A DNA stretch of 64,000 nt from Candidatus Nitrosotalea okcheonensis (GTDB lineage: Archaea; Thermoproteota; Nitrososphaeria; Nitrososphaerales; Nitrosopumilaceae), in the NCBI RefSeq assembly GCF_900177045.1, contig NZ_LT841358.1, forward strand, positions 1,859,559 to 1,923,558, given 5' to 3'. The translations under genes and the position numbers were made by a program. Positions 36,257-45,431 of this stretch are shown piece after piece. The first letter of the stretch is position 1. Every line of letters starts with the position of its first letter. The notes beneath the pieces are model-generated. The model had not been told where the DNA came from, did not search any database, and worked only from the letters and a program-made list of their open reading frames with translations.

Positions 36257-37650
36257 GTAATATTCAATTCACGTCTTATTTCATCTACTGCTCGTATTCC
36301 GAAAAGATCACGAACCTGTTCTATTCTAATTGTTCTTTTTACAATGTCTGAACCAAGTTCTGTAATCAAAAGTCTGAATACATCTGTAAACCTTATTTCC
36401 CATCTGTCTGCACAGTCAAGAATTTTGGAGATGCTCCATTGCTTTACCTCTATAGGCAATGGCATCTTTGATTCTACTTCGATAGAAATTCGATCAAACA
36501 GATTCACAATGTCTCTAGTCTGCACTACCATTTTCTCTATGTCCTCTAATGTGCCATATTTTGATTCAGAACGCATTCTAATGTTTGACTGGAATTCTGA
36601 CAAGCGGAGCAGACCCATGACCTCATGTGATGTATTTTGAGATGTCTTGTGAGTAACATTGCGAACATCCTGTAATTGTTGTGCAATCTCGTATGTTTTC
36701 TTGTTAAACTCTGATATTGATGCCGAATTTTTATTGAGCAGTTCTGCAAAATCTGATATTTTTTCATCAAGACTGTTACTCTTGTTAATCACGTTTTCTT
36801 TGAAGTTGATAAACTCAGAATTGATGTTTCTAATGTCATCCCCGAATGAAGACAAGGAATCTGTTTTCTTTATCAATGAATCAATCTCAGAACCAACATT
36901 TCTTATTTGAGAACTCAACCCTGATATGGAATCTGTCTTTGTAGATATGGTACCAATCTCACCTTTCAAATTTGATATGGCACCCTCTAATTCTGACATT
37001 TTTTCAGTTTTTGAGGCTATTTCCTTCGTACTTTGCCTTACCTCTTCAATCTCTTGATGTAGGTTGGAAAGTGACTCTGTTTTGGTTGATATGTCGCTTG
37101 TATTTTTTCGTAACTCCTCTATTTCATTACTGATATTAGATAATGATTCTGAACTAGTCATTACATTTTTAATTTCTTCACGTACCTTCTCCGTTTTTTC
37201 TGATACATGCATTATCATTTTGGTATTATTTCTAGTAGAGTCTAGATTATCTGCAATACTTTGCATGATTTTATTAGTATCTGGCATAGATTCTTGTTTG
37301 TCTCGAATTTTCTCTACGTGGTCCTGCAGTTTGTTTATTTGATTATTTATTTTGTCTATCAAGTTAGAATGTGCTTTGACTTGGGTCATCCCAGAAAACA
37401 GGCGTTGTGTATCTTCTTCAATTATGTTTATTTGTCTAGAATTTTTCTGAATCTGATCTAATGCAGAGTTTACTGATGATATCATGTCTTTAAGGGAGAT
37501 TAGGATTTTTTGATTTTCTGCAAATATTTTTGACATTGTTTTCACTTCAGAAGCCAGAGTCTTGGTAGCGTCTGAAATTGAAGACATTTTCTTGACAACA
37601 TCATGTGTAGAATCTTTTGGTCTTGATTCTGCACGTTTTGCTTTAGTCAC
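36253..37650 (-). CDS. Long coiled-coil protein with repeated heptad units
   Basis: A 465-aa cytoplasmic protein dominated by coiled coil (about 40-345). Inside it, units of 22-24 residues recur four or more times, each ending in a T-E-S-L-S or T-D-S-I-S type stretch (TKTESLSN, SKTEKMSE, TKTDSISG, KKTDSLSS). The C-terminal about 100 residues form a folded domain (begins near GTLEDIEKMVV). Chemotaxis- or structural-type scaffolds look similar, but no signalling hairpin is visible. Function unknown. Confidence 0.68.
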   Translation of the reverse strand: MTKAKRAESRPKDSTHDVVKKMSSISDATKTLASEVKTMSKIFAENQKILISLKDMISSVNSALDQIQKNSRQINIIEEDTQRLFSGMTQVKAHSNLIDKINNQINKLQDHVEKIRDKQESMPDTNKIMQSIADNLDSTRNNTKMIMHVSEKTEKVREEIKNVMTSSESLSNISNEIEELRKNTSDISTKTESLSNLHQEIEEVRQSTKEIASKTEKMSELEGAISNLKGEIGTISTKTDSISGLSSQIRNVGSEIDSLIKKTDSLSSFGDDIRNINSEFINFKENVINKSNSLDEKISDFAELLNKNSASISEFNKKTYEIAQQLQDVRNVTHKTSQNTSHEVMGLLRLSEFQSNIRMRSESKYGTLEDIEKMVVQTRDIVNLFDRISIEVESKMPLPIEVKQWSISKILDCADRWEIRFTDVFRLLITELGSDIVKRTIRIEQVRDLFGIRAVDEIRRELNIT

Positions 37651-37723
37651 TTTAAATTAGAATGAAGGCAACCGATAAAAGAGTTAGGGTTTGATTTTGT
37701 ATGGTACAAAAAAAGAACCAGAC

Positions 37724-37831
37724 TTAGTTATTCACTAATTCTGGATCGTGAAGACTTTCATGAAATGTCTTTGCTACCAACCCGTTTGCAGTTTCAAAGA
37801 ACTGTTTTGGGCAAAATTCGCAATTTAACAT
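37724..37831 (-). CDS. 35-aa C2H2-type zinc-finger protein
   Basis: A tiny ORF with MLNCEFCPKQFF at its start and FHESLHDPEL near its end: Cys4-x2-Cys7 and His24-x3-His28, a plausible single zinc finger. It sits alone in an otherwise empty 245-bp region between two genes on the same strand. Many small zinc-finger proteins of this kind occur in this window. Function unknown. Confidence 0.52.
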   Translation of the reverse strand: MLNCEFCPKQFFETANGLVAKTFHESLHDPELVNN

Positions 37832-37895
37832 ATATTACGGTATCATACGGTACTATTAATAACAAGGTAACTTTGCTATTACCCTGATACATAAT

Positions 37896-38273
37896 TTATT
37901 TTTCAAGTTTCAGAGAAACAGAATTTATGCAATATCGTAAACCTGTAGGATTTGGGCCATCATCAAATACGTGCCCAAGATGGGCGTCACATTTCTTGCA
38001 TAATGCCTCAACTCTTAACATGCCATGGCTTGTGTCTTCTTCTGTCTTTACATTGTCTGCAATTGATTCCCAGAAGCTTGGCCAACCGGTTCCAGAATCA
38101 AACTTTGTCTCTGAGCTAAATAGTTCGGTTCCGCAACATAGGCACTTGTAAATCCCTTTTTCCTTTGAATCATGATACACTCCAGTAAAAGGCGGTTCTG
38201 TACCTTTCATTCTACACACAAAATATTGTTCCGAGGTAAGTTTGTCTTTCCATGAATCATTTTGTGGTTCCAA
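37896..38273 (-). CDS. msrB: Peptide methionine-R-sulfoxide reductase
   Basis: A 125-aa MsrB that repairs oxidised methionine with thioredoxin. It has zinc ligands Cys44/Cys47 (CLCC) and Cys92/Cys95 (CKKC), the TGWPSF segment, and catalytic Cys115 in GLRYCINS. Full length for the family. Confidence 0.95.
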   Translation of the reverse strand: MEPQNDSWKDKLTSEQYFVCRMKGTEPPFTGVYHDSKEKGIYKCLCCGTELFSSETKFDSGTGWPSFWESIADNVKTEEDTSHGMLRVEALCKKCDAHLGHVFDDGPNPTGLRYCINSVSLKLEK

Positions 38274-38555
38274 TGTCCTTCTATTGGGTCATTTAGGATT
38301 TAATTCTTGAGTTAATATGCCAGTCTCATATTTTTCGTGCAGTCAGATACCCCAGGTATAATTCATCAAATGATATCAGAATACCCAATCATCATTCTGC
38401 AATGACACCTTATCTTATTATGCTTTATATTGTGACTGATCTGCATTTTTGGGGCGATTTCTTATGTGTAGCGCCTGTTCATATCAGAGATAACAAATCT
38501 TCACCAAATTGTTATCCTATGTCACCTTGGATATTAAATAAAATTTTGTAGAGCC

Positions 38556-39134
38556 TTGTATGTGAAAGAGGAAATATTGGAGAAAATCAGCGCTTCTGGA
38601 ATAAGTGGGGTAAAGAAGGCTGATCTGAAAAAAATATTTGGAAAAGACTGTGAGAGCATGCTTGAGGAATTAAAGGCAGATGAGAAAATCTTTATTGAAA
38701 AAAAAGGCGTGGCATACTTTGTATGGACAAAAGAGAATTATGTTCAGCATGTAACACAAAACGATCCAAAATTCAAACTAATGCTTAACATGTTAGCAGG
38801 TGTGAACCAATCCATTGCAAAAGTGAAGGCTCATGCAGATGTTTTACAAGAAGAACTGGAACGATCTTCGCTACGCGACGATGCACATAAAAATGATGAT
38901 TTTGAAGGAGTCTTTAACAGTTCATTAAATGAATCTTCTACATCTATTGGATGGATTCCATTCAATAAAATCAGAGAAAAGGTTTGTGAGAATCAAAATC
39001 TATCAAAAGAAAAATTCTACCAAATGACAACAAGCCTGATTGAGAATCACCAAGATAGGTATGAAGTATCATCTGGAGGTCAAGAAGGAATTGTGATGCG
39101 TGGACTAGTTCATGGTTATGTGAGGAAAATCTAA
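38556..39134 (+). CDS. Winged-helix-like protein, first gene of an AAA ATPase operon
   Basis: A 192-aa protein. The N-terminal about 60 residues read as a winged helix (EEILEKISASGISGVKKADL then YFVWTKENY). A coiled coil and a second helix-turn-helix-like segment (about 130-185, IPFNKIREKVCENQNLSKEK) follow. Its stop overlaps the ATPase start by one base (TAATG), so the two proteins are probably made together. It may bind DNA and guide the ATPase. The start may be a TTG. Confidence 0.6.
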   Translation: MYVKEEILEKISASGISGVKKADLKKIFGKDCESMLEELKADEKIFIEKKGVAYFVWTKENYVQHVTQNDPKFKLMLNMLAGVNQSIAKVKAHADVLQEELERSSLRDDAHKNDDFEGVFNSSLNESSTSIGWIPFNKIREKVCENQNLSKEKFYQMTTSLIENHQDRYEVSSGGQEGIVMRGLVHGYVRKI

Positions 39135-40732
39135 TGTATCCATATAATTTAGATCTAAATCCATATCCAAGTAGTCCGACCCCCACGGAAAAAGATGCAA
39201 AGATACTTGGAGGCAAAAGACACAAAGAAGCAAAAGCTGCAGTGGTTGAATGCATAAAGGAACTAAATAGAAAAGTAGAGGGCAAGACTGCTGAAAATGG
39301 CGACTTTCGTGTAATCACTGTTGTACAAGACGTGGGTTCTGGTAAAACTCACTTGGCTCTACATGTCAAGAGTCTCAAAGGTCGATATAATGCAGAATGT
39401 TCCTATGTTGACTTGTCTACAATTTCGCCAAAGACTGTATCGGGAATTTATGATGCAATATTGAAGGGATTTGATAATGAATTCTTTGTACAATTACGAT
39501 CAAAGTTCTTGAATTATCTGAGAGAAAATGCGGAACAAGGTGATAACTCTGCAAAAAAGGCGCTTGATTATACATTTGTAAATAAACTTACTGGCATGAC
39601 GATAAAAGAAAAAACTGAGTATGTACTATCTGGAAAACAGTCTGTATCTTTAGAACACTTGACTGAATTTCTAATTCACAAATTTGACTATCATGAATCT
39701 ATCTTGATTAAAAATGTTATATCTAATTCATTTGATGAAATTAAAAATTTGGAAACATTAATCGGAATGCTGTCCTCACTATCTAAACTGACTCACAGAT
39801 TCTTGGGAAAAGTTCTAGTCTTTGAAATAGATGAGCTTGATGGAAATAAGGATTCAATTGAATTCGTCAAGGGTGTGATAAATGCTCATCTTCCAGCATC
39901 TGTGCTATTGTTGATAACCACGCCATCAGGCTATTTGGAGATTCAAAACGTTAATCCGTCTGTTTTTGACAGGCTAGAAAAAGCAAATTACAAAATAGAT
40001 CTGGCAGGATCAAACTCTAAAGACGAACTTGCCGAGATTGTTACAGAGTACATAAAACACAGTGATAAAAATGGCAAATTTGGATCTGAAGAGCAACAAG
40101 AATTAAATGAAAAAATCCAGGTCTTGTATGATGAATTTGCAGAATTTCGAAATGTACGCTCTGTCATCAATATCTTGTACCAGGCAATGGAAAAGGCAAC
40201 CCAATCAGATTCTAAAAAAATTGATGAATATGTAATTGATGACGCGATAAGGCAATCATATCCAGGACTTAGAGTGAGGGGAAGTATAATGAATATACCA
40301 ATATCTGATTTCTTGACAATACGAAGAAATGAAGGAAATGATGAAAAGGAAATCAAAAACGCAGTAAAAAGTCTCACTGTTTTTGCCCAGAAAATGGGTA
40401 CTATACAAAAACTAGAGAAACAAAATCTACTTCTTGATGCAGTTTATCAAGACAACTTTGGATCAAAAGTTGGATTGGCCGTGATTGCTGATGAATTAGG
40501 TATTCCTGACCTGGAACAAATCTCAGATATGTCAAAATCCGCAGTAGTGGATAGGCTAGTCATACTTACAAACAAAAAAATTCAGACTCCATACAATGCC
40601 ACAGTTGTAAACATGGACAAGTCCAAAGTAGTGGATTTGATATACTTCAATAACAAGTATAATGGCAAAAAAATCACAGAAGAAGATAATGAGAGAATAG
40701 AACTTTTGGCAAAAACTCTAAGCATCATCTGA
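39134..40732 (+). CDS. AAA+ ATPase with conserved N-terminal leader
   Basis: A 532-aa P-loop ATPase. Walker A is GSGKT (68-72), without the usual leading Gly, and Walker B is VLVFEIDE (227-234). Sensor-like LLLITTPSG follows (about 253-261) with a possible Arg finger in VFDRLEK. The C-terminal part is helical. The start MYPYNLDLNPYPSSPTPTEK and ILGGKRHKEAK look like a conserved recognition segment. The layout resembles Orc1/Cdc6-like initiator or partner ATPases, but no full match is recognised. It sits between a winged-helix-like gene and a small gene in one operon. Confidence 0.68.
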   Translation: MYPYNLDLNPYPSSPTPTEKDAKILGGKRHKEAKAAVVECIKELNRKVEGKTAENGDFRVITVVQDVGSGKTHLALHVKSLKGRYNAECSYVDLSTISPKTVSGIYDAILKGFDNEFFVQLRSKFLNYLRENAEQGDNSAKKALDYTFVNKLTGMTIKEKTEYVLSGKQSVSLEHLTEFLIHKFDYHESILIKNVISNSFDEIKNLETLIGMLSSLSKLTHRFLGKVLVFEIDELDGNKDSIEFVKGVINAHLPASVLLLITTPSGYLEIQNVNPSVFDRLEKANYKIDLAGSNSKDELAEIVTEYIKHSDKNGKFGSEEQQELNEKIQVLYDEFAEFRNVRSVINILYQAMEKATQSDSKKIDEYVIDDAIRQSYPGLRVRGSIMNIPISDFLTIRRNEGNDEKEIKNAVKSLTVFAQKMGTIQKLEKQNLLLDAVYQDNFGSKVGLAVIADELGIPDLEQISDMSKSAVVDRLVILTNKKIQTPYNATVVNMDKSKVVDLIYFNNKYNGKKITEEDNERIELLAKTLSII

Positions 40733-40777
40733 TTTTATCGGTTATCTTTTTAAAAAAGTCATACGCATATTTCTTCT

Positions 40778-41197
40778 ATGGTAAACAACGAGCTTGAAGA
40801 GCTTCTCTTGCAACGACACAAGGATGTGACATTGTTTGATTTTGAAGGAAAACAGGTGCCCTGTATTGTTGTGCCTGGTCAAAAATTTGATGATGTGATG
40901 AAAGTCATTGCAGGAAAACCGGTTTCTGTTGAGACAAATCTTAACATATTGCAAGATGGTCTTGGCCATGTTTTTGTTAGGATTACATTGCAATTCTCAT
41001 ATGGAAACATTGAAGAAAAATTTCTCATATATGCAAATGAGGCAGTGGATTTTTTTGAGGCGTTAGCGGAAACTGCATTGCTTGCCTTATCTTCTAATTC
41101 GCAATATGGAAACTCTAATGTGTTTATGATACAGTTGCCAAAACCTGAAAGAGCTCAGAATGCATTGGAAATAATCAGAAAGGGATTGCATAAGTAA
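40778..41197 (+). CDS. Uncharacterised 139-aa protein
   Basis: A small alpha/beta protein (MVNNELEELLLQRHKDVTLF, then a beta-rich middle with VFVRITLQFSYGN, and a C-terminal helix). It follows the AAA ATPase by 45 bp and is probably part of its operon. No family recognised. Confidence 0.58.
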   Translation: MVNNELEELLLQRHKDVTLFDFEGKQVPCIVVPGQKFDDVMKVIAGKPVSVETNLNILQDGLGHVFVRITLQFSYGNIEEKFLIYANEAVDFFEALAETALLALSSNSQYGNSNVFMIQLPKPERAQNALEIIRKGLHK

Positions 41198-41394
41198 ATG
41201 CCGATATACAAGTATACAGCTTTGAAGAGGTCTCACACCATAAGGAGTCTGAAATACAATGCGGTTGCCGGTGTGCAGCCCCGAACGAGTTCTTTGATCC
41301 GCCCAAAGGAACTAGAATCTATTTGACTCGGTATTTTGCCACTGCTGTGGTTGTGTTCTCTGATTATAAAAACTGGTTACTTGACAAAAGATAA
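41194..41394 (+). pseudogene. Coding-like remnant without start, contains the left long repeat
   Basis: From the upstream TAA to a TAA at 41392 one frame reads like real protein: VYSFEEVSHHKESE, CGCRCAAPNEFFDPP and YFATAVVVFSDYKNWL. It has no ATG, GTG or TTG before its last third, so it is likely a broken gene. The CGCR stretch coincides with the DNA repeat also found at 48240, where the same frame gives CGCRFAVPNG. Confidence 0.4.
41259..41292 (+). repeat. Imperfect 34-bp repeat, left copy
   Basis: ATGCGGTTGCCGGT followed by a less conserved second half. 29 of 34 bases match the copy at 48240-48273. It could be an att-like boundary or a conserved coding piece. Confidence 0.55.
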
Positions 41395-41429
41395 ACAATT
41401 TATAAGATTGGAATGATGATCCAGCAGCT

Positions 41430-41996
41430 ATGAAACAAACTGGCACGATATCTGTTATCCTAACTATTATCACAATCGTATCTATATCCCCTGCATTTGC
41501 GCAAAGTTCCATGTCTGGAATGTCTAACCAAAGTATGGGAAGCATGGCAATGGGCCAGATGTCGTATGACGTGATGGCCGGAGAAAAACATTTCAACATG
41601 ACGATAAGCTCGACCGGAAAACTTCCGGCAAACCCGCGGTTCAGCGAGGAACAGAAGAGCATAAGCTTTGACGTTTCAGGAATATCATCGCAAGATTTTG
41701 TGCATTATGAAGTTGCAATACCAACTGATCTGTTGAGCGGTAATCTTACCGTTAGTCTTGGAGGAATCCCGGTAAAAGCAATCTCAGAGATGAATAGTTC
41801 GTTCACAGCAATCCATATCACTGTGCCAAGCTCTTTTGTAAAAAGTAACAACATACCAGATTCCACTACACTTGTCATTACTGGCACCCAGGCGATCCCA
41901 GAATTTCCAATCGGTTCATCAATTGCTGTTGCAACCGCATTTTCAGCACTGGTGATCATGGTAGGAAGAAACAAGTTCAAACACAGGCTACACTAA
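41430..41996 (+). CDS. Secreted Met-rich protein with PEF-type C-terminal anchor
   Basis: A 188-aa exported protein. The signal peptide (about 1-25, ending FAQS) is followed by a Met-rich stretch, MSGMSNQSMGSMAMGQMS, that could bind copper or silver ions. A beta-rich domain (about 50-150) comes next. The C-terminus has IPEFPIGSS plus a hydrophobic helix and a basic end, like PEFG-CTERM sorting signals of these archaea. The neighbouring ZIP transporter suggests a metal-related surface role. Confidence 0.72.
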   Translation: MKQTGTISVILTIITIVSISPAFAQSSMSGMSNQSMGSMAMGQMSYDVMAGEKHFNMTISSTGKLPANPRFSEEQKSISFDVSGISSQDFVHYEVAIPTDLLSGNLTVSLGGIPVKAISEMNSSFTAIHITVPSSFVKSNNIPDSTTLVITGTQAIPEFPIGSSIAVATAFSALVIMVGRNKFKHRLH

Positions 41997-42084
41997 CTCT
42001 ATTTATTATTCCATGTTCTTGGAACACCCAAGTCATTTAAATTGAAGATTAGGTTGTCCTAATTCCAGTCAGTGATGATATTGT

Positions 42085-42933
42085 TTGATTGACTATACAC
42101 AAATTCTAATACTTGGAGCAATAGCTGGATTCACTATATTTCTAGGACTACCTCTTGCCATACTTCAAAACGTCAGCTTACGAACCAAGGGATTTCTCAA
42201 CGCGTTTGCAATAGGCATTCTGGTTTTTCTCATAATTGACGTCTTCAGCCAGTCCTGGGAGGCTGCAGAGACTGCTGCAAAAGATGCAGTCTCGGGAAAA
42301 GGAACGCTTGGAGACGCAACAATTGATCTTCTAGTCTTGTTTGGAGGAGTTGCAATTGGGCTCTTGGGTCTGGTGCTATACGAGTCTGGAATAATGCGAA
42401 GGTCTGTTCCGAACATTTTGTCGCTAAAAAATATCCAAGCCGGAGACGACCACCTCAAACAACTCTTCCACAAAGAGAGTGCATACAAGCTTGCAATGAT
42501 GATTGCAATAGGAATAGGAGCGCACAACTTTAGCGAGGGCCTTGCAATAGGCCAGTCTTATGTTGCAGGAGAGATCGGTCTTGCAGTTCTTCTGATAATA
42601 GGATTTGGAGCTCACAATACAACAGAGGGTTTTGGAATAGCTGGACCATTAACGAATCTCATAAAAAAACCAAGCATGAGGTTTCTCTTGACAGCAGGTC
42701 TTGTTGGTGGGGGTCCTACATTCCTTGGAACGGTTCTTGGAAGCCTCTGGTATTCTCCTGTGTTATACATACTGTTTCTCTCAGTTGCTGGCGGCGCTTT
42801 GATCTATGTCTCTATGCTGATGTACAACGCCGGAAGAAAACAGACAACCAACACGGTGCTGATGGTTGGAATTCTTTTCGGTCTAGTTGCAGGGTTTGGC
42901 ACTGACCTTATAGTCTCGCTTGGCGGGGCTTGA
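42085..42933 (+). CDS. ZIP-family divalent metal transporter
   Basis: A 282-aa membrane protein with about eight helices. The metal-binding motifs of ZIP transporters are present: HNFSEGLAIG and, about 30 residues later, HNTTEGFGI. The family moves Zn, Fe or other divalent ions into the cytoplasm. A His-containing loop lies between helices 3 and 4 (around DDHLKQLFH). TTG start; 88 bp after the Met-rich secreted protein gene, same strand. Confidence 0.85.
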   Translation: MIDYTQILILGAIAGFTIFLGLPLAILQNVSLRTKGFLNAFAIGILVFLIIDVFSQSWEAAETAAKDAVSGKGTLGDATIDLLVLFGGVAIGLLGLVLYESGIMRRSVPNILSLKNIQAGDDHLKQLFHKESAYKLAMMIAIGIGAHNFSEGLAIGQSYVAGEIGLAVLLIIGFGAHNTTEGFGIAGPLTNLIKKPSMRFLLTAGLVGGGPTFLGTVLGSLWYSPVLYILFLSVAGGALIYVSMLMYNAGRKQTTNTVLMVGILFGLVAGFGTDLIVSLGGA

Positions 42934-43242
42934 CCGTTACACACATCATCGCTGAATTTTCCGCAGACCCATACACGACTCCAGTCGATGTGGCAAAGAG
43001 TGGATTGATTACGACGGCAGGACTATGCTCAACACGTCAGAGCAGGTAGTGTACAACCAAGCCATGAAAATTTCAGAGGAGGCCCGTAGATTTTTTTAAA
43101 TAGCAAAATAACGAGTTCAAAAGGACTCGTCACAACAGTTTGCGCGGGAACCATAGTAATCACACTAATTTGTCATCTATCTAATTTTGATTTTGAAGAT
43201 CAAAGAGGGTTTGGTTAAATTCAACACTTGACAAACATGGAA
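42934..43242. other. Intergenic stretch with a short coding remnant
   Basis: The plus-strand frame 42956-43099 reads CGKEWIDYDGRTMLNTSEQV and on to a TAA but has no start codon; it looks like the end of a lost gene. The remaining 140 bp show nothing recognisable. Confidence 0.4.
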
Positions 43243-43548
43243 TCATTTTTGATTTAACTTATTCCAAGCCTCAAATCCACCTTCTAGATTTACTGCTTGT
43301 ATGCCACATTTACAAAGTTCTTCAGATGCAATATTTCCTCTATATCCAGCTGAACAATGACAAACTATTTTTTTACCTTTTAGGTGGTCAAGTTTTCCCT
43401 GTCTTGCGTTGCGTATGACAAGACCTAATGGAATGTTTATTGAGCCATCAATCTGCCTTCCAGCAAGCTCGTCTGATTCACGAACATCAATTATAACAAA
43501 CTCATCTTTTTGTTCTCTAAGTTTTTCTGCACTAATTGTGTCTGCCAT
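43243..43548 (-). CDS. Single-domain rhodanese
   Basis: A 101-aa sulfurtransferase-like protein with the active loop CHCSAGYRG, preceded by FVIIDVRESDELAGRQIDGS. The CxxGxR-type loop (C-S-A-G-Y-R) suits thiosulfate or persulfide transfer. It lies 45 bp downstream of a methyltransferase gene on the same strand and may share its transcript. Confidence 0.86.
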   Translation of the reverse strand: MADTISAEKLREQKDEFVIIDVRESDELAGRQIDGSINIPLGLVIRNARQGKLDHLKGKKIVCHCSAGYRGNIASEELCKCGIQAVNLEGGFEAWNKLNQK

Positions 43549-43593
43549 ATTTTCTATCCTTTGAAAATGGATTTAAACATAATCCCAAATTTA

Positions 43594-44211
43594 CTATTGT
43601 TTTCTAGTGGTAACAAGATAAAGTGTAGCAGGCTCTTCATATTCTTCTTTGATCTCAAATATCTTGAAACCTTTGACGAGATTCTCTATATCTTGTGTAG
43701 TAAAAAACCTAATCTGAAATCCATTGATGTCGTACACCTCATCATCTATCTTGATTCCTTTGCCATAGAATTTATCATTGTGATTTCTCACAGAAAAGAA
43801 ATGAAATCCGTTACCTTTTAACACTCTATTAACTTCTTGAAATAAAAATCGTAATTCATCAGCTGTGAACCTCATACTAAATAGCATGTGGGAATATACT
43901 GCATCAAACATGCCATCGTCAAAAGGTAATGGTTTTTTCATATCACATACACGTGCATTTACGTGTAAATTCTTCTGCTTTGATTTTTCAAGCAAACCAT
44001 TTATTGCAATCTGAGAATGATCCATTGCAGTAACTTTCAAGTTTTTAGACGCAAAAAATAGGCAATCACGTCCCTGACCGCATCCAATTTCTAATACATT
44101 TCTTAGGTCATTTTTCTTCATAGTATCATAACATGTGATTGCAAAATTGCTTGGCTCATCTCCGAAAAATGCAGCATCCTTTGCATAGACGTCATCCCAT
44201 ATGTTGTCCAT
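43594..44211 (-). CDS. SAM-dependent methyltransferase (class I)
   Basis: A 205-aa Rossmann-fold methyltransferase. Motif I is VLEIGCGQGRDCLFFA (about 39-54), and the post-I acidic residue lies in VTAMDHSQ. The sequence runs like TehB/thiopurine or tellurite-type enzymes. The downstream rhodanese suggests sulfur or metalloid detoxification, but the substrate is unknown. Confidence 0.82.
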   Translation of the reverse strand: MDNIWDDVYAKDAAFFGDEPSNFAITCYDTMKKNDLRNVLEIGCGQGRDCLFFASKNLKVTAMDHSQIAINGLLEKSKQKNLHVNARVCDMKKPLPFDDGMFDAVYSHMLFSMRFTADELRFLFQEVNRVLKGNGFHFFSVRNHNDKFYGKGIKIDDEVYDINGFQIRFFTTQDIENLVKGFKIFEIKEEYEEPATLYLVTTRKQ

Positions 44212-44296
44212 GCAACGATTACAGATTATTGACTATTTGTTACTTCGGTACGGCAATCCAATTGGGTTTCTATTTCTTAATGCATGAATAAAAAAT

Positions 44297-44345
44297 CTTG
44301 GACGGTGCCCACTACAACAATTCTAGCGGTAACCCCCCGGCCCGC
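44297..44345 (+). repeat. Repeat flanking the AbiE genes, left copy
   Basis: Contains GGTGCCCACTACA and GCGGTAACC, both exactly shared with 46220-46264; the rest is partly conserved and slightly longer. It lies in the same orientation as the other copy. Confidence 0.55.
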
Positions 44346-44754
44346 ACCTATCATATTCATAAAAATAAAATGATGTTAACATTGGACCCTTAACAAGAAC
44401 TTTATAATACCTGTCTCACACCAGTCCATAAAAAATTTTAAACTAGAAGAAAGATACACGATTCTTTTATAGACATAAAAGGGGTCCAAGATGTCAGAAT
44501 AAATGAAAAAAAATGTAATCCTAAGTTGCAATAGCAGTTGTTATTTCCTATGTGATCTTCACCTCAATCAATGAACCTCCATCCACCTCATTACCTACGC
44601 CACAAGTTGTCCAATCTGGAATAGAACCTTCCTATTCTTTCGTCGTTGTGTATAGTTGTGTGGGCAGCTTTAACCATTGACTCTAAGGCTAACCATGGGA
44701 AGTGTAGCACTATCTAGCTAAAAATTTCGTATAACGACTACAGGGCCATTATAT

Positions 44755-44797
44755 TACTTAACTTTAAATATTAAGTAGTTTAGTAATATATTACTAA
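44755..44797 (+). promoter_or_regulatory. Two palindromic operators upstream of abiEi
   Basis: An inverted repeat TACTTAA...TTAAGTA (44755-44777) is followed by a perfect 18-bp palindrome TTAGTAATATATTACTAA (44780-44797). AbiEi antitoxins repress their own promoter by binding inverted repeats, so these are good operator candidates. Confidence 0.6.
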
Positions 44798-44806
44798 TTT
44801 GGTATG

Positions 44807-44814
44807 TATATAAA
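44807..44814 (+). promoter_or_regulatory. TATA box of the AbiE operon
   Basis: TATATAAA centred about 25 bp before the abiEi ATG, the position that gives a leaderless transcript in archaea. It lies directly beside the palindromic operators. Confidence 0.6.
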
Positions 44815-44834
44815 CAATAGTAATAGGTGTTAAA

Positions 44835-45431
44835 ATGCAGAGGGGATACGTACGAGAAAGAATTCTGCGAGTACTACTAAATCACTACAAGGAAAGACTG
44901 ACAAAATATAGGATTACAAAAGAGGCCCAAGCAAATATCGCATGGGTAATCAAAATTCTAAGAAGGCTGGAAAAGGAAGGAAGCGTACAGGGAACTGAAG
45001 TCAAGGATTACCACAAGATCATTCTACTATGGAAAAACTGGAAGATGACGCCAGAAAAGAGAGAATACATGATAAGAGATCCGCTGGAACTGCTCAAGAA
45101 AACCGATATGACATATGCTCTGACAACATACTCTGCGGAGAATCTGGTACAGAAATACCTGTTCCCTTCCAGAGTTGATTTTTACATAGATCCTGACGAT
45201 CTTGCGAAATGGCACAAACTTCTTTCGGAAAATGGGCTTGTTGGAAAAGGAAATGTTAGAGTGTTAATGACAGACAAACATGTCTTTTACAACGCGATTG
45301 TTAAAGAAGGACTAAGTATAGTGTCAATACCGCAATTGATAGTGGATTTGTTGACAGAGGGTGCTGTTGCTGCGGAAGCAGCAGATATGCTGTTGGAAAA
45401 GGAGGAAAAAGACATTGTATCCAGACAATGA
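44835..45431 (+). CDS. abiEi: AbiEi-like antitoxin
   Basis: A 198-aa protein. The N-terminal winged helix (about 1-60, LRVLLNHYKERLTKYRITKE and KILRRLEKEGSVQ) binds DNA, and a C-terminal domain (about 90-185) with YALTTYSAENLVQKYLFPSR follows. Together with the nucleotidyltransferase next door it forms an AbiE-type TA module, known for abortive phage resistance. The gene overlaps the toxin gene by 17 bp. Palindromic operators upstream fit self-repression. Confidence 0.75.
   Translation: MQRGYVRERILRVLLNHYKERLTKYRITKEAQANIAWVIKILRRLEKEGSVQGTEVKDYHKIILLWKNWKMTPEKREYMIRDPLELLKKTDMTYALTTYSAENLVQKYLFPSRVDFYIDPDDLAKWHKLLSENGLVGKGNVRVLMTDKHVFYNAIVKEGLSIVSIPQLIVDLLTEGAVAAEAADMLLEKEEKDIVSRQ

Larger units (their letters stand above)
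44212..44834. other. Long non-coding stretch before the AbiE genes
   Basis: No gene is seen. The stretch holds one copy of a repeat (44297-44345), a very AT-rich upstream part of the AbiE promoter and two palindromes close to the abiEi start. Confidence 0.5.
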
